Assembly: GCA_030446525.1 (NCBI GenBank)
Contig: JAUJNC010000139.1
Location: forward strand, 1-17,459
DNA length: 17,459 nt
Source of the DNA: Armatimonadaceae bacterium
Lineage (GTDB): Bacteria > Armatimonadota > Armatimonadia > Armatimonadales > Armatimonadaceae
Reading direction: 5' to 3'
Below the pieces are notes generated by a model that worked only from the letters and a program-made list of their open reading frames with translations, was not told where the DNA came from and did no database searches. The translations under genes and the position numbers were made by a program. Below, in pieces: positions 1-8,196 of the stretch (positions within the stretch are counted from its first letter, which is position 1; every line of letters starts with the position of its first letter).

Positions 1-2
1 AT

Positions 3-236
3 TCGGGCTTACCGGATAAGGTGAATGGGAACTGTGGCGAGCAGTACACCAGCCGGCACATGAGCGGCGGGAACCTGGCGTACGCGGACGGCCACGCCAA
101 GTATCGTCCCTTCAAGTCGCTGCGTAGCGGCGATTTCGGCCTGCTGCCGGACGAGCCGTACCGGCCGGACCTGACCCAGTCCTATTGCAACTCCGGCGGG
201 GCCTGCGGCGGCACCAGGTATACCGCCGCGTTTTGA
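3..236 (+). CDS. C-terminal end of a DUF1559 prepilin-like protein (5' end outside window)
   Basis: The reading frame is open from the window edge and stops with TGA at 234-236, so only about the last 77 residues are present. The segment RHMSGGNLAYADGHAKYR contains the H-X9-DG signature that closes DUF1559 proteins, the type IV prepilin-like surface proteins expanded in Planctomycetota and Armatimonadota. The complete paralogue at 7206-8069 has the related ending [16 protein letters not shown] at 21 could be read as a start, but homology would begin far upstream and I see no ribosome binding site there, so a truncated gene is more likely. The role is unknown for the family; a secreted or pilus-associated, possibly ligand-binding, surface protein is inferred. 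After the stop, 237-395 holds no gene, only a GC-rich inverted stretch followed by a T5 run near 294-298 that could terminate transcription. Confidence 0.75.
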   Translation, partial: SGLPDKVNGNCGEQYTSRHMSGGNLAYADGHAKYRPFKSLRSGDFGLLPDEPYRPDLTQSYCNSGGACGGTRYTAAF

Positions 237-395
237 CGGGTCTCGTCAGAGGCGTTCGGGCGCTCGCTGCCGTCATCGTCGCGCGGCGGGCGGTTTTTCA
301 CACAGGCATCGGAAACGTTGGTCGTTTCTAGCAAAGGCGATCCGGCCAAACAAAGCAGAATCGGTCGGGCACAGTGACGGGCCGGGAAGAAACCG

Positions 396-1184
396 GTGGC
401 AGTGACTCAGGACATAGCAGTAACGAACGGACCGGCTCCGGCCGTACCACGACAGTCGGCTCTGCGTGCCGTGCTCGTCGCTGTGCCACTCCTCGTTCTG
501 GTCGCTGGCGATTACCCGAATGCGGGCGGAACTGGGGCCGCCCGTCCATGATCTGCCCTTCTCTGGTCCCGACTATATGCTGCCGCACTCGCTGGGCACC
601 CCGGCCTTTGCGGCTCAACAGCTCACGGCGCTGTCGTTCGTCTACTGGTTCAACCGCGCCTACCGCTCGCACCCGATGCCCTTCGGCGTGGAGGGGCTAA
701 AAGCGGCGCCGCAGACCTGGGCGGCGCAGCGGGCGATGTTCTGGTCCGTGATGGTAGCTGTGCTGGTGGGAACCGTCTCCGTGTTCTGGGCCTACCTGCA
801 CCTGGCGTACACCCTCGGCACTCAGGTCGGGTTCGCGGGCAAGAGCTATTTCGCCAATGAGGCGTTCAACCGCCTGAACGGCTGGGTCCAGACGCCGCAG
901 CCGCCGAACGGCATGGCTGGCACCGCAATGGGCGTGGGGTTCGTCTTCTGCGCCCTACTGATGATCGCGCGGGCCCAGTTCCCGTGGTGGCCGTTGCATC
1001 CGTTCGGCTACGCCATCTCGTCGTCCTGGTCGATGAACAACGTCTGGCTGCCGCTTCTTATCGCCTGGGTCGCCAAGGGCCTGATCCTGCGCTATGGCGG
1101 CGTCCGGCTGTACCGGCAGGGAATGCCGTTCTTCCTGGGCCTGATCCTGGGGCAGATGTTCGTCGGCTCCGTCTGGCACCTTAG
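396..1184 (+). pseudogene. Truncated DUF6785/DUF6784-type polytopic membrane protein, cut by an IS
   Basis: From about 520 the frame reads RAELGPPVHDLPFSGPDYML and continues through FVYWFNRAYRSHPMPF to HPFGYAISSSWSMNNVW, RYGGVRLYRQGMPFFLGL and FVGSVWHL. I recognise this as the C-terminal (DUF6784) part of the large DUF6785 membrane proteins common in Armatimonadota. Four hydrophobic segments are visible, near 740-810, 910-975, 1035-1090 and 1120-1180. The homology stops at about 1182, where transposon-like DNA begins, so the natural C-terminus is missing. Upstream, another frame starting with GTG at 396 (after AAGAAA) encodes a short hydrophobic stretch, ALRAVLVAVPLLVLVAG, which may be the remnant of the original N-terminus. 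If so, most of the middle of the gene was deleted and a frameshift was left behind. Function in this family is not established; a transporter-like membrane role is inferred only from topology. Confidence 0.6.
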
Positions 1185-2640
1185 TACTCGTTTCCGGTGC
1201 AAAACCTCTGGCGCATGTGGGTATTTTTTGGTGAGTCCCTACCTCGGAGGTGAACCATGCTCCGCGACCGCTACGAGCCGATCAACCTCTTCGATCTGGT
1301 GCCCGCGCTCGGTCTAGCTATGGAACCTGTGCTGACCCGACTCGACAAGCTACTTGAGGACGACTGCCTGTTCCAACTCGTCAAGGCGGACCTGAGCCGC
1401 CGCTTTCCGCGCACCCGCCTCGACGGGCGGCCCTCCACCCCCGTCGAGGTCATCCTGCGCCTGCTGATCGTCAAGCACCTCTATGGCTTCAGCTACCAAC
1501 AGACCGAGCACTACGTCAGCGACAGTTTGGTCTTGCGCCAGTTCTGCCGCCTGTATCTGCAGCCGGTGCCCGATGACACCACGCTGCTGCGCTGGGCCAA
1601 CCTCATCCAGCCCGAAACCCTGCATCAGCTCTTGGAGCGCGTGATGCTCCTGGCCCAATCGCTGAAGGTCACCCGCGCCCGCAAGCTGCGCACCGATGGC
1701 ACGGTCGTCAAAACCGACATCCACCATCCCAGCGACAGCACGCTGCTGGGCGATGGCATCCGCGTGCTTTGCCGAACGCTGGGCAAAGCCAAGCAACTGC
1801 TGGGTACGGCCACCGATCTGGGGCGGGAGGCTTTTGGGGACCGCACCCGCAGTGCCCGGCGTCTGGTCAAGCGCATCATGGAAGCGGCCCGAAAGCGCGG
1901 CAGCGAGGCCGAACAGCAGATGCAGTCGGCCTATCAGAAGCTGCTCCATCTCACCAATGCGGTGGTGGCTGGGGCCCAGCGGGTGGAAACGGCGCTGGAG
2001 CAGCAAACAACCGACTTGGCCAGCCATCTTCGCCAGCAACTGACTACCTTTGTTCCCCGTGTCAAGCAGGTCATCGCGCAGACAACGCAGCGGGTGCTGC
2101 AGGGACAGAGCGTGCCGGCGACGCAGATTGTTTGAGCTGCACACTGCGGTCATCCTGCAAAGGTGAACCGGTTCCGCCCAGTTCGAGCCTGGCGTGTCAG
2201 TTCGACGAAGCCGATGGCGGTCATCAGGCCGCCATGTTGCCAGCGGGCAATCCACCGAGCAGCAGATCAAACCAGCCTGATCTGTTCATCTCAGCCTTTT
2301 CCAGAGCTGCCGCGCCTGCTGGCGGCGATAGTACTTTCCCGGCTGTAGAACTGCGCTGCCGAGGTAGGCGTCAGAACAGGAAGGTAATCCTGCACCATGT
2401 TGCCTTTGGCGGCGTGAACAGCATCGAACGCCAGTCGATGGTTGGGCTGAACTTTCGCAAGTGGGTATTGAGGGCGCATCCGGGTGCTCAAGGCACTGGT
2501 CAAACGCTGCCGCTACCACGGGGAGTAGATGGAGCGCCGGTGGGCTGGGGCGTTCTCGCCCATGATCTGCGCCAGACGTCGGGTCACGAAGAAGCGCAAC
2601 GATCATGTCAAGGTGCAACGAGCCCTCGGGAGGGGTCAAG
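1185..2640 (+). mobile_element. Degraded insertion sequence, ISNCY-like
   Basis: The element starts just after the membrane-protein homology ends (about 1182) and carries one transposase on the plus strand. The right limit is approximate: the last recognisable transposase codons are near 2603, and nothing after about 2640 looks transposase-like. A left-end motif at 1217-1231 (GTGGGTATTTTTTGG) reappears inverted at 3451-3464 with one T fewer. That is either a true terminal repeat of a larger, rearranged element or the end of a second copy. No target-site duplication could be defined by eye. The transposase is interrupted by frameshifts, so this copy should not move by itself. Confidence 0.6.
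1257..2603 (+). pseudogene. ISNCY-like (DDE) transposase, frameshifted
   Basis: The ATG at 1257 follows a good ribosome binding site (GGAGG at 1246-1250). The first frame is open for 292 codons to TGA at 2133-2135 and contains RLDGRPSTPVEVILRLL, HLYGFSYQQTEHYVSDSLVL, RQFCRLYLQPVPDDTTLLRW and KLRTDGTVVKTDIHHPSDST, which match ISNCY-family transposases from memory. The remaining part of the catalytic domain is still present but scattered over other frames: FELHTAVIL directly across the stop, then FDEADGG, LPRLLA, NSIERQSMVGLNFRKWVL, VKRCRYHGE and finally GWGVLAHDLRQ ending near 2575. A single-base shift at 2130-2133 explains the first break, and at least three more shifts are needed after it. 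The protein would therefore lose its C-terminal acidic catalytic residue and is probably inactive. Confidence 0.75.
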
Positions 2641-3450
2641 CCCCACAGTGGTCGTACGTCCCAATCCTTGCCGAGCGAGCTTTACAGAGCGGCACCGGGT
2701 AATGATGAGCAATTCACACGCATAAGGCAAGCGCGACGCCCAAGCCCATCGGACGACGATGCAATGGGAGTGGCGGCGGTCCGGCTGCGCATATCTTCGG
2801 CTCCTTCCGCCTAGCTGACGATCACGTAGACGCTGACGCGCCCCAAGAGCCTTGCCCGCGCCCCTGCGGTATTCCTGTTCAAGCGCCCGGGCTGTAGGCG
2901 GCCTTCGCCCTGGGAGGGCGGTTACTTCGCCGGCACGGGCCGGGAATGAGGTGAGCGCCGACATCATCGCTTCTCATCTAGGCGCATCGGGACGACCTGA
3001 GCACGGCCCGGCGCGACCTGTTCTAGCTAGACCCTTGCAAAAGTGGCTTTACCATGATGAAATGAGGCAAGGACTCTACTCACCGTTTACCTACCTATGT
3101 CTTCGGCGTAATGACATCAAAGAGCGTGTCCCAGCGACTTCAAGGGCCTCACCAAGGCCACCAGAAACCTTCCGAACCGCGTCGTTGACGTGTTGGCCTG
3201 CAGACCAGGCCTTGGCGACCTGCCAACGAAATGAAGACCGTCTTGATGAGCTTGACGGGCCAAGGAGTACCACGCAGTTTCCTCATCGCCCACCGCAGTG
3301 GCGTCATGAAGCCACCAAGGTCTGCCGCACCTCGTCAAAATAGAGGAACGTTCTACCCAGTCTGCCGGTTCCATCGTCTGGCAAGAACAGCGGCAACTCT
3401 AGACAATGGTCTGGACGGTAGTACTGACGCGACCGAGTGCTGTGGAACGC

Positions 3451-3464
3451 CCAAAAATACCCAC
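3451..3464 (-). repeat. Inverted copy of the IS left-end motif
   Basis: The reverse complement of this site is GTGGGTATTTTTGG. It matches 1217-1231 (GTGGGTATTTTTTGG) except for one T in the homopolymer, and both are followed by GG and, a few bases later, TCC. The inverted orientation is what a terminal inverted repeat would show, giving an element of about 2.25 kb. It could also be chance, since half of the match is a T run. Confidence 0.35.
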
Positions 3465-4025
3465 CAAGAAGTATGCAAGAAGGGCCACAGAAAGCCAGGT
3501 GATCGCGGACAAGAAGAAGAAGAAGGATAATAGCTGACGGTATTTTCTGCGGCAAGACGCATGATATGACGTTCTTCAAAGAAGTTTAACGCAGCTCCAG
3601 CCTGACGTTTACGCTCAAGACTCGCTATCATACCTTGGTAAGCAGCATTGAGCACCAGCCATATCCCCCAGCAAGACGAAGCAACATCGCTTGAGCCAGG
3701 AAGAGAAAGCAGCCACCTGCCATTGTCCCGGAGCGTCTGGCACTGGCTATCACTGGTCGTCTGAAGGTGGTTTCTGGCCTCTTTCCGAGCGCTACTGGAA
3801 ACGGCGCGCTGCTGGCTGCGCTTCAATCTCTTCGCGGCCATCGTAATAACATGGAATGCACGACTAACGGCGTGGCAGGTCACAGGGCATCCCGCGCAGA
3901 CACAGGCGTATCCTTTACTGCCCACTTCGTGGAAACAAACTTCCTGATCAGTGGCTGAAGTGGAGTGAACAAACGGGGCGTAACCTGGCGTCGAATTGCG
4001 GACTATAAAGGTATATTTGTCAGTG

Positions 4026-4037
4026 TCGATTAATCGA
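4026..4037. repeat. Perfect 12-bp palindrome TCGATTAATCGA
   Basis: The site reads identically on both strands and lies in AT-rich DNA with no gene nearby. It could be an orphan protein-binding site or an attachment-type sequence left by a mobile element. Nothing else supports a function. Confidence 0.35.
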
Positions 4038-4240
4038 TTTACCGCAGCTGAACCTGTAAAGATAAACAGGCGGCAATCGGGCCGCTTCCAGTTTGCTCTC
4101 CAGGCCTTTGCCCCACGGCTTTGCGGCAGCGGTTAAACAGCCGTCGTGGGCGAAAGGTCAATGCACCCGCGTCATCAAGGCCGTGTGCATTGCAGGCGGC
4201 AAAGTGCAGGTTTACCAGACCGCGCCCAGTCGGGGAAGGT

Positions 4241-4263
4241 GGCGGACGCCGCAGGCGTCCGCC
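4241..4263. repeat. Perfect 10-bp stem, 3-nt loop hairpin in a gene-free stretch
   Basis: GGCGGACGCC and GGCGTCCGCC form a perfect 10-bp stem around GCA. No T tract follows, so it is not a standard intrinsic terminator. The form (short GC-rich imperfectly conserved palindrome between genes) resembles REP-type intergenic elements. Confidence 0.55.
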
Positions 4264-4453
4264 TGAACCCGTGGTGGTGCCCCAGTAACCTCATCGATCC
4301 TGGCCTACGATGCGAGCGTCGTAACGGCAACGGGCGCAGAACTCCGGCATTTTGCGCAGCGCTTCCGCCTGACCACCGCAGTTCGACCGGTCGGCACGAC
4401 GAACCTTTGACACCGACCTGATCAACGATGCTGACGACCTGACCCTGACTTCC

Positions 4454-4590
4454 TCATACCGAGAAGTCGGAAGGGGATGACGGTTCTTTCCACGGCGGCG
4501 ACACGTCGGCCTCGAACACGTTGTAGGGCACGATCGGCGGCGCCTGGTTGGTCACCTCATGCGTGGTCGTCTCGGTGGGCCGATAGGCCA
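4454..4590 (-). pseudogene. N-terminal fragment of an AidB-like acyl-CoA dehydrogenase
   Basis: On the minus strand an ATG at 4590 begins a 45-codon frame containing TTTHEVTNQAPPIVPYNVFEAD. The pattern T(T/H)HEV.NQ.PPL..YNLF..D is what I remember as the very start of AidB-type acyl-CoA dehydrogenases (isovaleryl-CoA dehydrogenase / DNA-alkylation response family). Homology stops after about residue 29; the rest (PPWKEPSSPSDFSV) is unrelated and ends at a TGA. A complete protein would need over 500 further residues, none of which are seen downstream on this strand. The piece is therefore a severed gene start, presumably left by a deletion or rearrangement with a junction near 4495-4505. The ribosome binding site is weak, and the fragment is probably not functional. 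Confidence 0.5.
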
Positions 4591-4603
4591 TGCCAGGTAG
4601 TGA

Positions 4604-5494
4604 ACCAAGTCCCCCAGGGGGAGGAGCGCAGGCGGGGGACCCCGGCGCGACGTGGCGCTGCAATGGCGCGAAACGCTCTCCCCCAAAGCCTCGCTCAGCT
4701 TCGGCTACGTGCGGCGTGACGACGCCAAGGCGGACAACAGCGTCTGGCAGCTGCAAGGGGAAACCCGGAGCGCCGGCTGGGAAGGCCGCTGGAGCTACGC
4801 GCGCTCCCAGGACAAAAGCCGCAGCGGCAAGCGCGAAAAGGTGAGCACCGGGGAGCACTGGAACCTGAAGGGCGGCTACGCGAAGAGCGGTTTCCGCGCC
4901 GGCCTGCGTTACGGGCAGACGAGCCCGGGGTTTGTGGTGCGGAACGGCCTCGTCTCGTCCACCGACGTCCGCGAGATGAGCGCCCGTCTGTCCTACGGCC
5001 GCGAATGGAAGGCCGGGCCGGTCCGGCAGCTCGGCGTCTCGACCGTCGCCTACCGGGCGACCCGGCCGGACAAGTCGTTCTACCGGCGCAACCAGACGCA
5101 CAGTCTGGCCGCACGCACGGCCGGCGGTTTGAACCTGCGCCTGAGCTACCGGGCGGAGCAGTTCCAGCAGTATCGCGACCACGTCACGAGCGTCGGCCTG
5201 ATCTGGCCCGCCTCCGGCCCCTTCCAAAACCTGGGCCTGCGGTACTCCTTCGGCACGCGGCGCGGCAGCGCGTACCAGTTCTTGTCTCCGGTCGTCTCCT
5301 GCCGCCTGGGCGGCAAGCTGGCGATGAGCGCGTCCAGCCAGCTCGTGCGTCACAGCAAGAACAGCGACCTGGAGACCCTGGCGCTGAACTACAACCTGGG
5401 CAACCGGCAGAGCCTGGGAATCCGGGTCGAGCACCGCAACAACGACACCCGCTGGCTCCTCGCCTTCCGCCAGAACGGCCAGGGGAGCATCTAA
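4604..5494 (+). pseudogene. C-terminal part of an outer-membrane beta-barrel protein, 5' truncated
   Basis: The frame is open from a TGA at 4601-4603 to TAA at 5492-5494, with a GTG at 4652 as the first possible start but no clear ribosome binding site. The protein shows the short alternating polar/hydrophobic strands with aromatic ends typical of outer-membrane barrels: ASLSFGYVRRDD, EGRWSYARSQDKS, GFRAGLRYGQTSPGF, EMSARLSYGREW, LNLRLSYRAEQF, LGLRYSFGTRRGS, ETLALNYNLGN and SLGIRVEHRNNDTRWLLAFR. There is no signal peptide, so the front is missing; the AidB-like fragment abuts it, marking a rearrangement. It ends with Ile rather than the usual terminal aromatic residue. The exact family is not recognised. 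A large barrel of the DUF5916 or TonB-receptor type is possible. The stop overlaps the stop of the convergent VOC gene by 2 bp. Confidence 0.5.
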
Positions 5495-5889
5495 GCGCCT
5501 GTCAGCTCCACCTGCACGCCGCCGGTCGCGGCCCGGTCCAGGAACAGGGCGCGCTTGCCCTGCGTCCCCTGGTGCGGCCGCGGCTCGCCGGGCGATAGCC
5601 CGAGCGACGGCAGGTCCGTGAACGCCCCGCCGACGTCCTCCACGCCGAGACAGAAATGGTGCAGCCCCGGACCATGGGTTTCGAGCCACTCCCGGAGCGG
5701 GTGATCGTCCGTGAGCGGCTGCACGAGCTGCAGGTGCGTGTTGCCCAGGTCCAGGTGCGTCAGGAGGATCGTCCCGTCATTCACCGCCTCGCGGAACAGG
5801 ACCGGGAAGCCGAAACGGTCCCGCCAGACCTGGAGCGCTTCCTCGGTGTCCGGCACCACGATCGCCAGATGGTCAAGCCCTCGGAACAT
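5491..5889 (-). CDS. VOC-superfamily protein, methylmalonyl-CoA epimerase/glyoxalase-like
   Basis: This 132-residue protein has the length and paired beta-alpha-beta-beta-beta units of single-domain VOC metalloproteins. The first half has GLDHLAIVVPDTEEAL with metal ligand candidate H7, then HLQLVQP with Q54. The second half has GPGLHHFCLGVEDV with H77/H78 and ends VQVELTG with E128. The order His-Gln-His-Glu is the metal-binding set of methylmalonyl-CoA epimerase, and the spacing and the GxxHxCxxV segment favour that subgroup over dioxygenases. Epimerase activity on (R/S)-methylmalonyl-CoA is possible but not proven; no mutase gene is nearby. A GGAGG lies 11 nt upstream of the ATG. It is divergent from the LacI-family gene and convergent with the truncated barrel gene. 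Confidence 0.8.
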   Translation of the reverse strand: MFRGLDHLAIVVPDTEEALQVWRDRFGFPVLFREAVNDGTILLTHLDLGNTHLQLVQPLTDDHPLREWLETHGPGLHHFCLGVEDVGGAFTDLPSLGLSPGEPRPHQGTQGKRALFLDRAATGGVQVELTGA

Positions 5890-5993
5890 GCGTTGCTTCA
5901 GCCTCCGTCACGACATCGTTTCTGAGATATTCCCCGGAAGCCCTCCGCTTCCCTGCGCGCGAAAAAAATCGAGGGTCGCGGCAGACAAAGAGC

Positions 5994-6023
5994 TTGACGT
6001 GGCGCATCATTACGTGCTACGAT
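5994..6023 (+). promoter_or_regulatory. Sigma-70-type promoter of the LacI-family gene
   Basis: TTGACG at 5994-5999 and TACGAT at 6018-6023 are separated by 18 bp. This places the start point near 6030, inside the operator-like palindrome at 6023-6038, and leaves a leader of about 67 nt before the ATG at 6097. Confidence 0.55.
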
Positions 6024-6038
6024 ATGCAACGATGCATA
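6023..6038. promoter_or_regulatory. LacI-family operator candidate (16-bp palindrome)
   Basis: TATGCAACGATGCATA is symmetric around a central CG except for the A/A pair flanking it. Even-spaced palindromes with a central CG are the hallmark of LacI/GalR-family operators. It overlaps the end of the -10 box and the expected transcription start of the LacI-family gene, so binding would block its own promoter (autoregulation, inferred). Confidence 0.5.
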
Positions 6039-6096
6039 AGCGGCACGGGCTTTTGATGACGCCGATCCCGCTGTGCCCAGAGGAGACGCCGTTCGT

Positions 6097-7167
6097 ATGC
6101 CGCCGACGCTGCGCGATATCGCCGCGAAGCTGAACCTGTCACCGAGTCTGGTGTCGGGCGTGCTCAACGACCGGCCCGGCGTCTGGGCCTCCGATGAAAC
6201 CCGCGGCCGCGTCCGGCACGCCGCGCGCGAGCTCGGCTACCGGCCCCACTCGGCGGCGCGGGCGCTGCGCAGCGGAAAAACCCGGACGGTCGCGCTCGTG
6301 TATGTCCGTCTCAAGGAACCGCACCGCACCGCGTACAGCAGCGTCATCGAAGCGATGGCCGACTTCCTGTACGCCCACGGCTACCAGCTCATGGTACAGC
6401 CGCTTGGGAACCAGGGGGAGGTACTATCGCATCTGTCCGAGCTTGCCCGCACGCGCCTTTGTGACGTGGCGGTGCTCTGGGGCGAGGAAGCCGAGCTGGA
6501 GGAGCAGGGCCTCCTTCTGGAGCGGCTGGGGATCCCTTTCGTGGTCAAAGGGCACCACGAGGAGCGGCGCCCCCACTGGCCGCAGGTGGAGTTCGATCAC
6601 GAGGCCATGATGGCGCGGGTGGTGCGGCTGCTCGCCGGGCGCGGCAGGGAGCGCATCGCTTATATCGGTTACGGGGGCGGACAGGTCTACGTCACGCGAC
6701 TGATCGAGGGCTTCCGGCAGGCGATGCGGTCGGTGACGGGCGAGGCGGTGCGGGAAGACTGGGTGGCGCGGATCGACGCCTACCCCGAGGGCGTCGAAGC
6801 GTGCATGGCCCGCTGGATGGCCCTGCCCGAAGACGCACGGCCCACCGCCATCGCCCTCGGCGCCGGGGCAGCCGCCTGGGAGGCGATCGAGATCGCGCTG
6901 GCGCGCCGGGGACAACGCATCGGCTACGGCCCGTCGGATGTTGCGGTGGCGGGCACGAGCAATATCGACGTGCGCCTGCTGTTCGGCGAAGGCCACGTGT
7001 ATCGCGGTCTGGATTTCTTTGATCTGGCGCGGGCGATGTGCGAGCGGCTTGTGTTGCCCCTGATGAGGGGGGAGGCGTTGGAGGAGCCCGTTCTGCACGT
7101 CTGTCCCGCGCTCCATCCCACCAAAGGCCTGCACCTGCTGGAGCAGGGCATTGTCCGTTTTCCGTAA
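6097..7167 (+). CDS. LacI/GalR-family transcriptional regulator
   Basis: The 356-residue product has the normal family layout. Residues 3-23 ([20 protein letters not shown]) form the helix-turn-helix, residues about 40-60 ([20 protein letters not shown]) include the RELGYRP segment and the hinge helix, and from residue 63 (RTVALVYV) a periplasmic-binding-protein-like effector domain follows. I chose the ATG at 6097 because AGAGGAGA lies 10 nt upstream and the HTH begins at once; a GTG at 6073 in frame has no such site. Its promoter carries an operator-like palindrome. It is followed after 38 bp by a DUF1559 prepilin gene and then a sugar isomerase-like gene, so it probably responds to a sugar or sugar derivative and controls these genes; the ligand is unknown. 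No frameshift or missing part is seen. Confidence 0.9.
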   Translation: MPPTLRDIAAKLNLSPSLVSGVLNDRPGVWASDETRGRVRHAARELGYRPHSAARALRSGKTRTVALVYVRLKEPHRTAYSSVIEAMADFLYAHGYQLMVQPLGNQGEVLSHLSELARTRLCDVAVLWGEEAELEEQGLLLERLGIPFVVKGHHEERRPHWPQVEFDHEAMMARVVRLLAGRGRERIAYIGYGGGQVYVTRLIEGFRQAMRSVTGEAVREDWVARIDAYPEGVEACMARWMALPEDARPTAIALGAGAAAWEAIEIALARRGQRIGYGPSDVAVAGTSNIDVRLLFGEGHVYRGLDFFDLARAMCERLVLPLMRGEALEEPVLHVCPALHPTKGLHLLEQGIVRFP

Positions 7168-7205
7168 CGTTTTTGGTTTCACTCACCGAAAGGAGTGCTC
7201 AGACA

Positions 7206-8069
7206 ATGATCTCGTCGTTCTCATCCCGGCGCCCTCGAACGGATCGGGGCTTCACGCTGATCGAGCTGCTCGTCGTGATCGCGATAATAGCGATCCTGGC
7301 CGCGATCCTTTTTCCCGTCTTCGCCCAGGCGCGCGAAAAGGCGCGCTCGATCTCCTGCCTGTCGAACCTCAAGCAGATCGGCACGGGCACGATGATGTAC
7401 GTGCAGGACTACGACGAAACGTTCCCCCTGTGCTGGGGCAACGTGGCCCCGGTCGGGACCTGGTTTGAGGCGGTCAACCCCTACATCAAGAACGGCGTCA
7501 AGCAGAATGCCGACGGTAAGATCAACTGGGGGCAGAGCGGCGGCATCTGGCGCTGCCCGTCCGACTCGGCGGCCGGCTCCGGCATCAGTTACACTGCCAA
7601 CGGCAACATCGGCGGGGCGGCCAACAGCCAGGACGTGAACCCGTTCGTCCATGCCAAGAGCCTGGCGGCCATCCAGCGGCCCGCCGAGGTCCTGTGGGCC
7701 GCAGAGGCGAACAAGCAAACGAACGCCCAAGGTCAGGTTACCGGGACGCCGACCGACCTGGTGCGCGTCCACCCGACGTATGGCGACGGCATCTATAAGG
7801 TAAACGAGGAAAGCGAGCAGGCTGCCCAGCTGCTCCGGGCGTACTTCAAACAGAAGGACTGGTCCGAGAAATCCTGCAACGTGGGCTGCCCGGATGGCGC
7901 CTGGGCCTGCAAGTACCCGAACTTCCGCCACAGCCGCTCGGGGGAAAGATCGGGCTTCGCCAACATGGTGTTCGCTGACGGCCACGCCAAGGCGATCCGC
8001 TACGGCACGCTGAGCGCGGGCAACTACCTGCCCCTGATCTCGGAAGACCTCGCCAACCGCTACAAGTAA
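7206..8069 (+). CDS. DUF1559 protein with type IV prepilin N-terminus
   Basis: The 287-residue product starts at ATG 7206, 10 nt after AAAGGAG. After a 15-residue basic leader (RRPRTDR G) comes [20 protein letters not shown], the class III prepilin motif. Prepilin peptidase would cut between G15 and F16, and E20 is the conserved Glu at mature position 5. The [16 protein letters not shown] stretch after the helix is typical of Armatimonadota pseudopilins. The C-terminal head contains WRCPSD, a cysteine-rich [10 protein letters not shown] segment, and [12 protein letters not shown] near residues 256-267. In the tail signature the His-to-DG spacing is 15 rather than 9, because of an extra loop. 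The protein is expected to sit at the membrane or surface as a pseudopilin; its ligand or partner is unknown. It lies 38 bp behind the LacI-family gene, probably in one transcript. Confidence 0.9.
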   Translation: MISSFSSRRPRTDRGFTLIELLVVIAIIAILAAILFPVFAQAREKARSISCLSNLKQIGTGTMMYVQDYDETFPLCWGNVAPVGTWFEAVNPYIKNGVKQNADGKINWGQSGGIWRCPSDSAAGSGISYTANGNIGGAANSQDVNPFVHAKSLAAIQRPAEVLWAAEANKQTNAQGQVTGTPTDLVRVHPTYGDGIYKVNEESEQAAQLLRAYFKQKDWSEKSCNVGCPDGAWACKYPNFRHSRSGERSGFANMVFADGHAKAIRYGTLSAGNYLPLISEDLANRYK

Positions 8070-8091
8070 GTAACTCTTCGGCCCTCACCCT

Positions 8092-8119
8092 GGCCCTCCC
8101 CCATCCCTGGGGGAGGGCC
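8092..8119. repeat. 11-bp perfect hairpin between prepilin and isomerase genes
   Basis: GGCCCTCCCCC pairs perfectly with GGGGGAGGGCC around the loop ATCCCT. There is no T run behind it, so it is a stable 3' mRNA structure or attenuator rather than a textbook terminator. The preceding CCCTCACCCTGG resembles the dispersed CCCTCACCC..CCCTCCCCC..GGGGGAGGG intergenic repeats seen in several GC-rich phyla. It could separate expression of the prepilin from the downstream gene. Confidence 0.6.
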
Positions 8120-8196
8120 GACCGAATTCCTCGGCGGCACGGAAGCACGGAAGGAGATGCACGCCCGGCTGCCGAACTCCCGTACAGGGAGAGACC

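Larger units (their letters stand above)
2641..4440. other. Gene-poor stretch with lower GC; no convincing gene
   Basis: No frame here shows a recognisable protein. The longest open frames (for example minus strand 3353-3925) have no family resemblance, no good ribosome binding site and an amino-acid composition that looks like chance translation. From about 3000 to 4140 the base composition is visibly less GC-rich than the flanking genes. Short phrases that look coding, such as a plus-strand piece at 4370-4460 reading FDTDLINDADDLTLTSS, suggest remnants of older genes, perhaps of a barrel protein like the one starting at 4604. The stretch also holds an inverted copy of the IS left-end motif (3451-3464), a 12-bp palindrome (4026-4037) and a strong hairpin (4241-4263), annotated separately. 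I interpret it as a dumping ground of mobile-element and gene remnants. Confidence 0.5.

Noticed and set aside
1350..2270. Minus-strand 306-codon open frame opposite the transposase
   Set aside because: Shadow frame; the plus strand is a clear transposase with a ribosome binding site.
3353..3925. Minus-strand 190-codon open frame in the gene-poor stretch
   Set aside because: No recognisable motif, no good ribosome binding site and chance-like composition; could be a decayed remnant but not supportable as a gene.
2641..4453. tRNA, rRNA or CRISPR array in the gene-free stretch
   Set aside because: No cloverleaf, conserved rRNA stretch or regularly spaced direct repeats could be seen.
4454..5689. 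Full-length 411-codon reading of the minus strand beyond the AidB-like start
   Set aside because: Only the last 45 codons (from ATG 4590) resemble a protein; upstream codons are antisense to the barrel gene.
6073..6096. GTG at 6073 as an earlier start for the LacI-family gene
   Set aside because: The ribosome binding site lies between it and the ATG at 6097, where the HTH begins.
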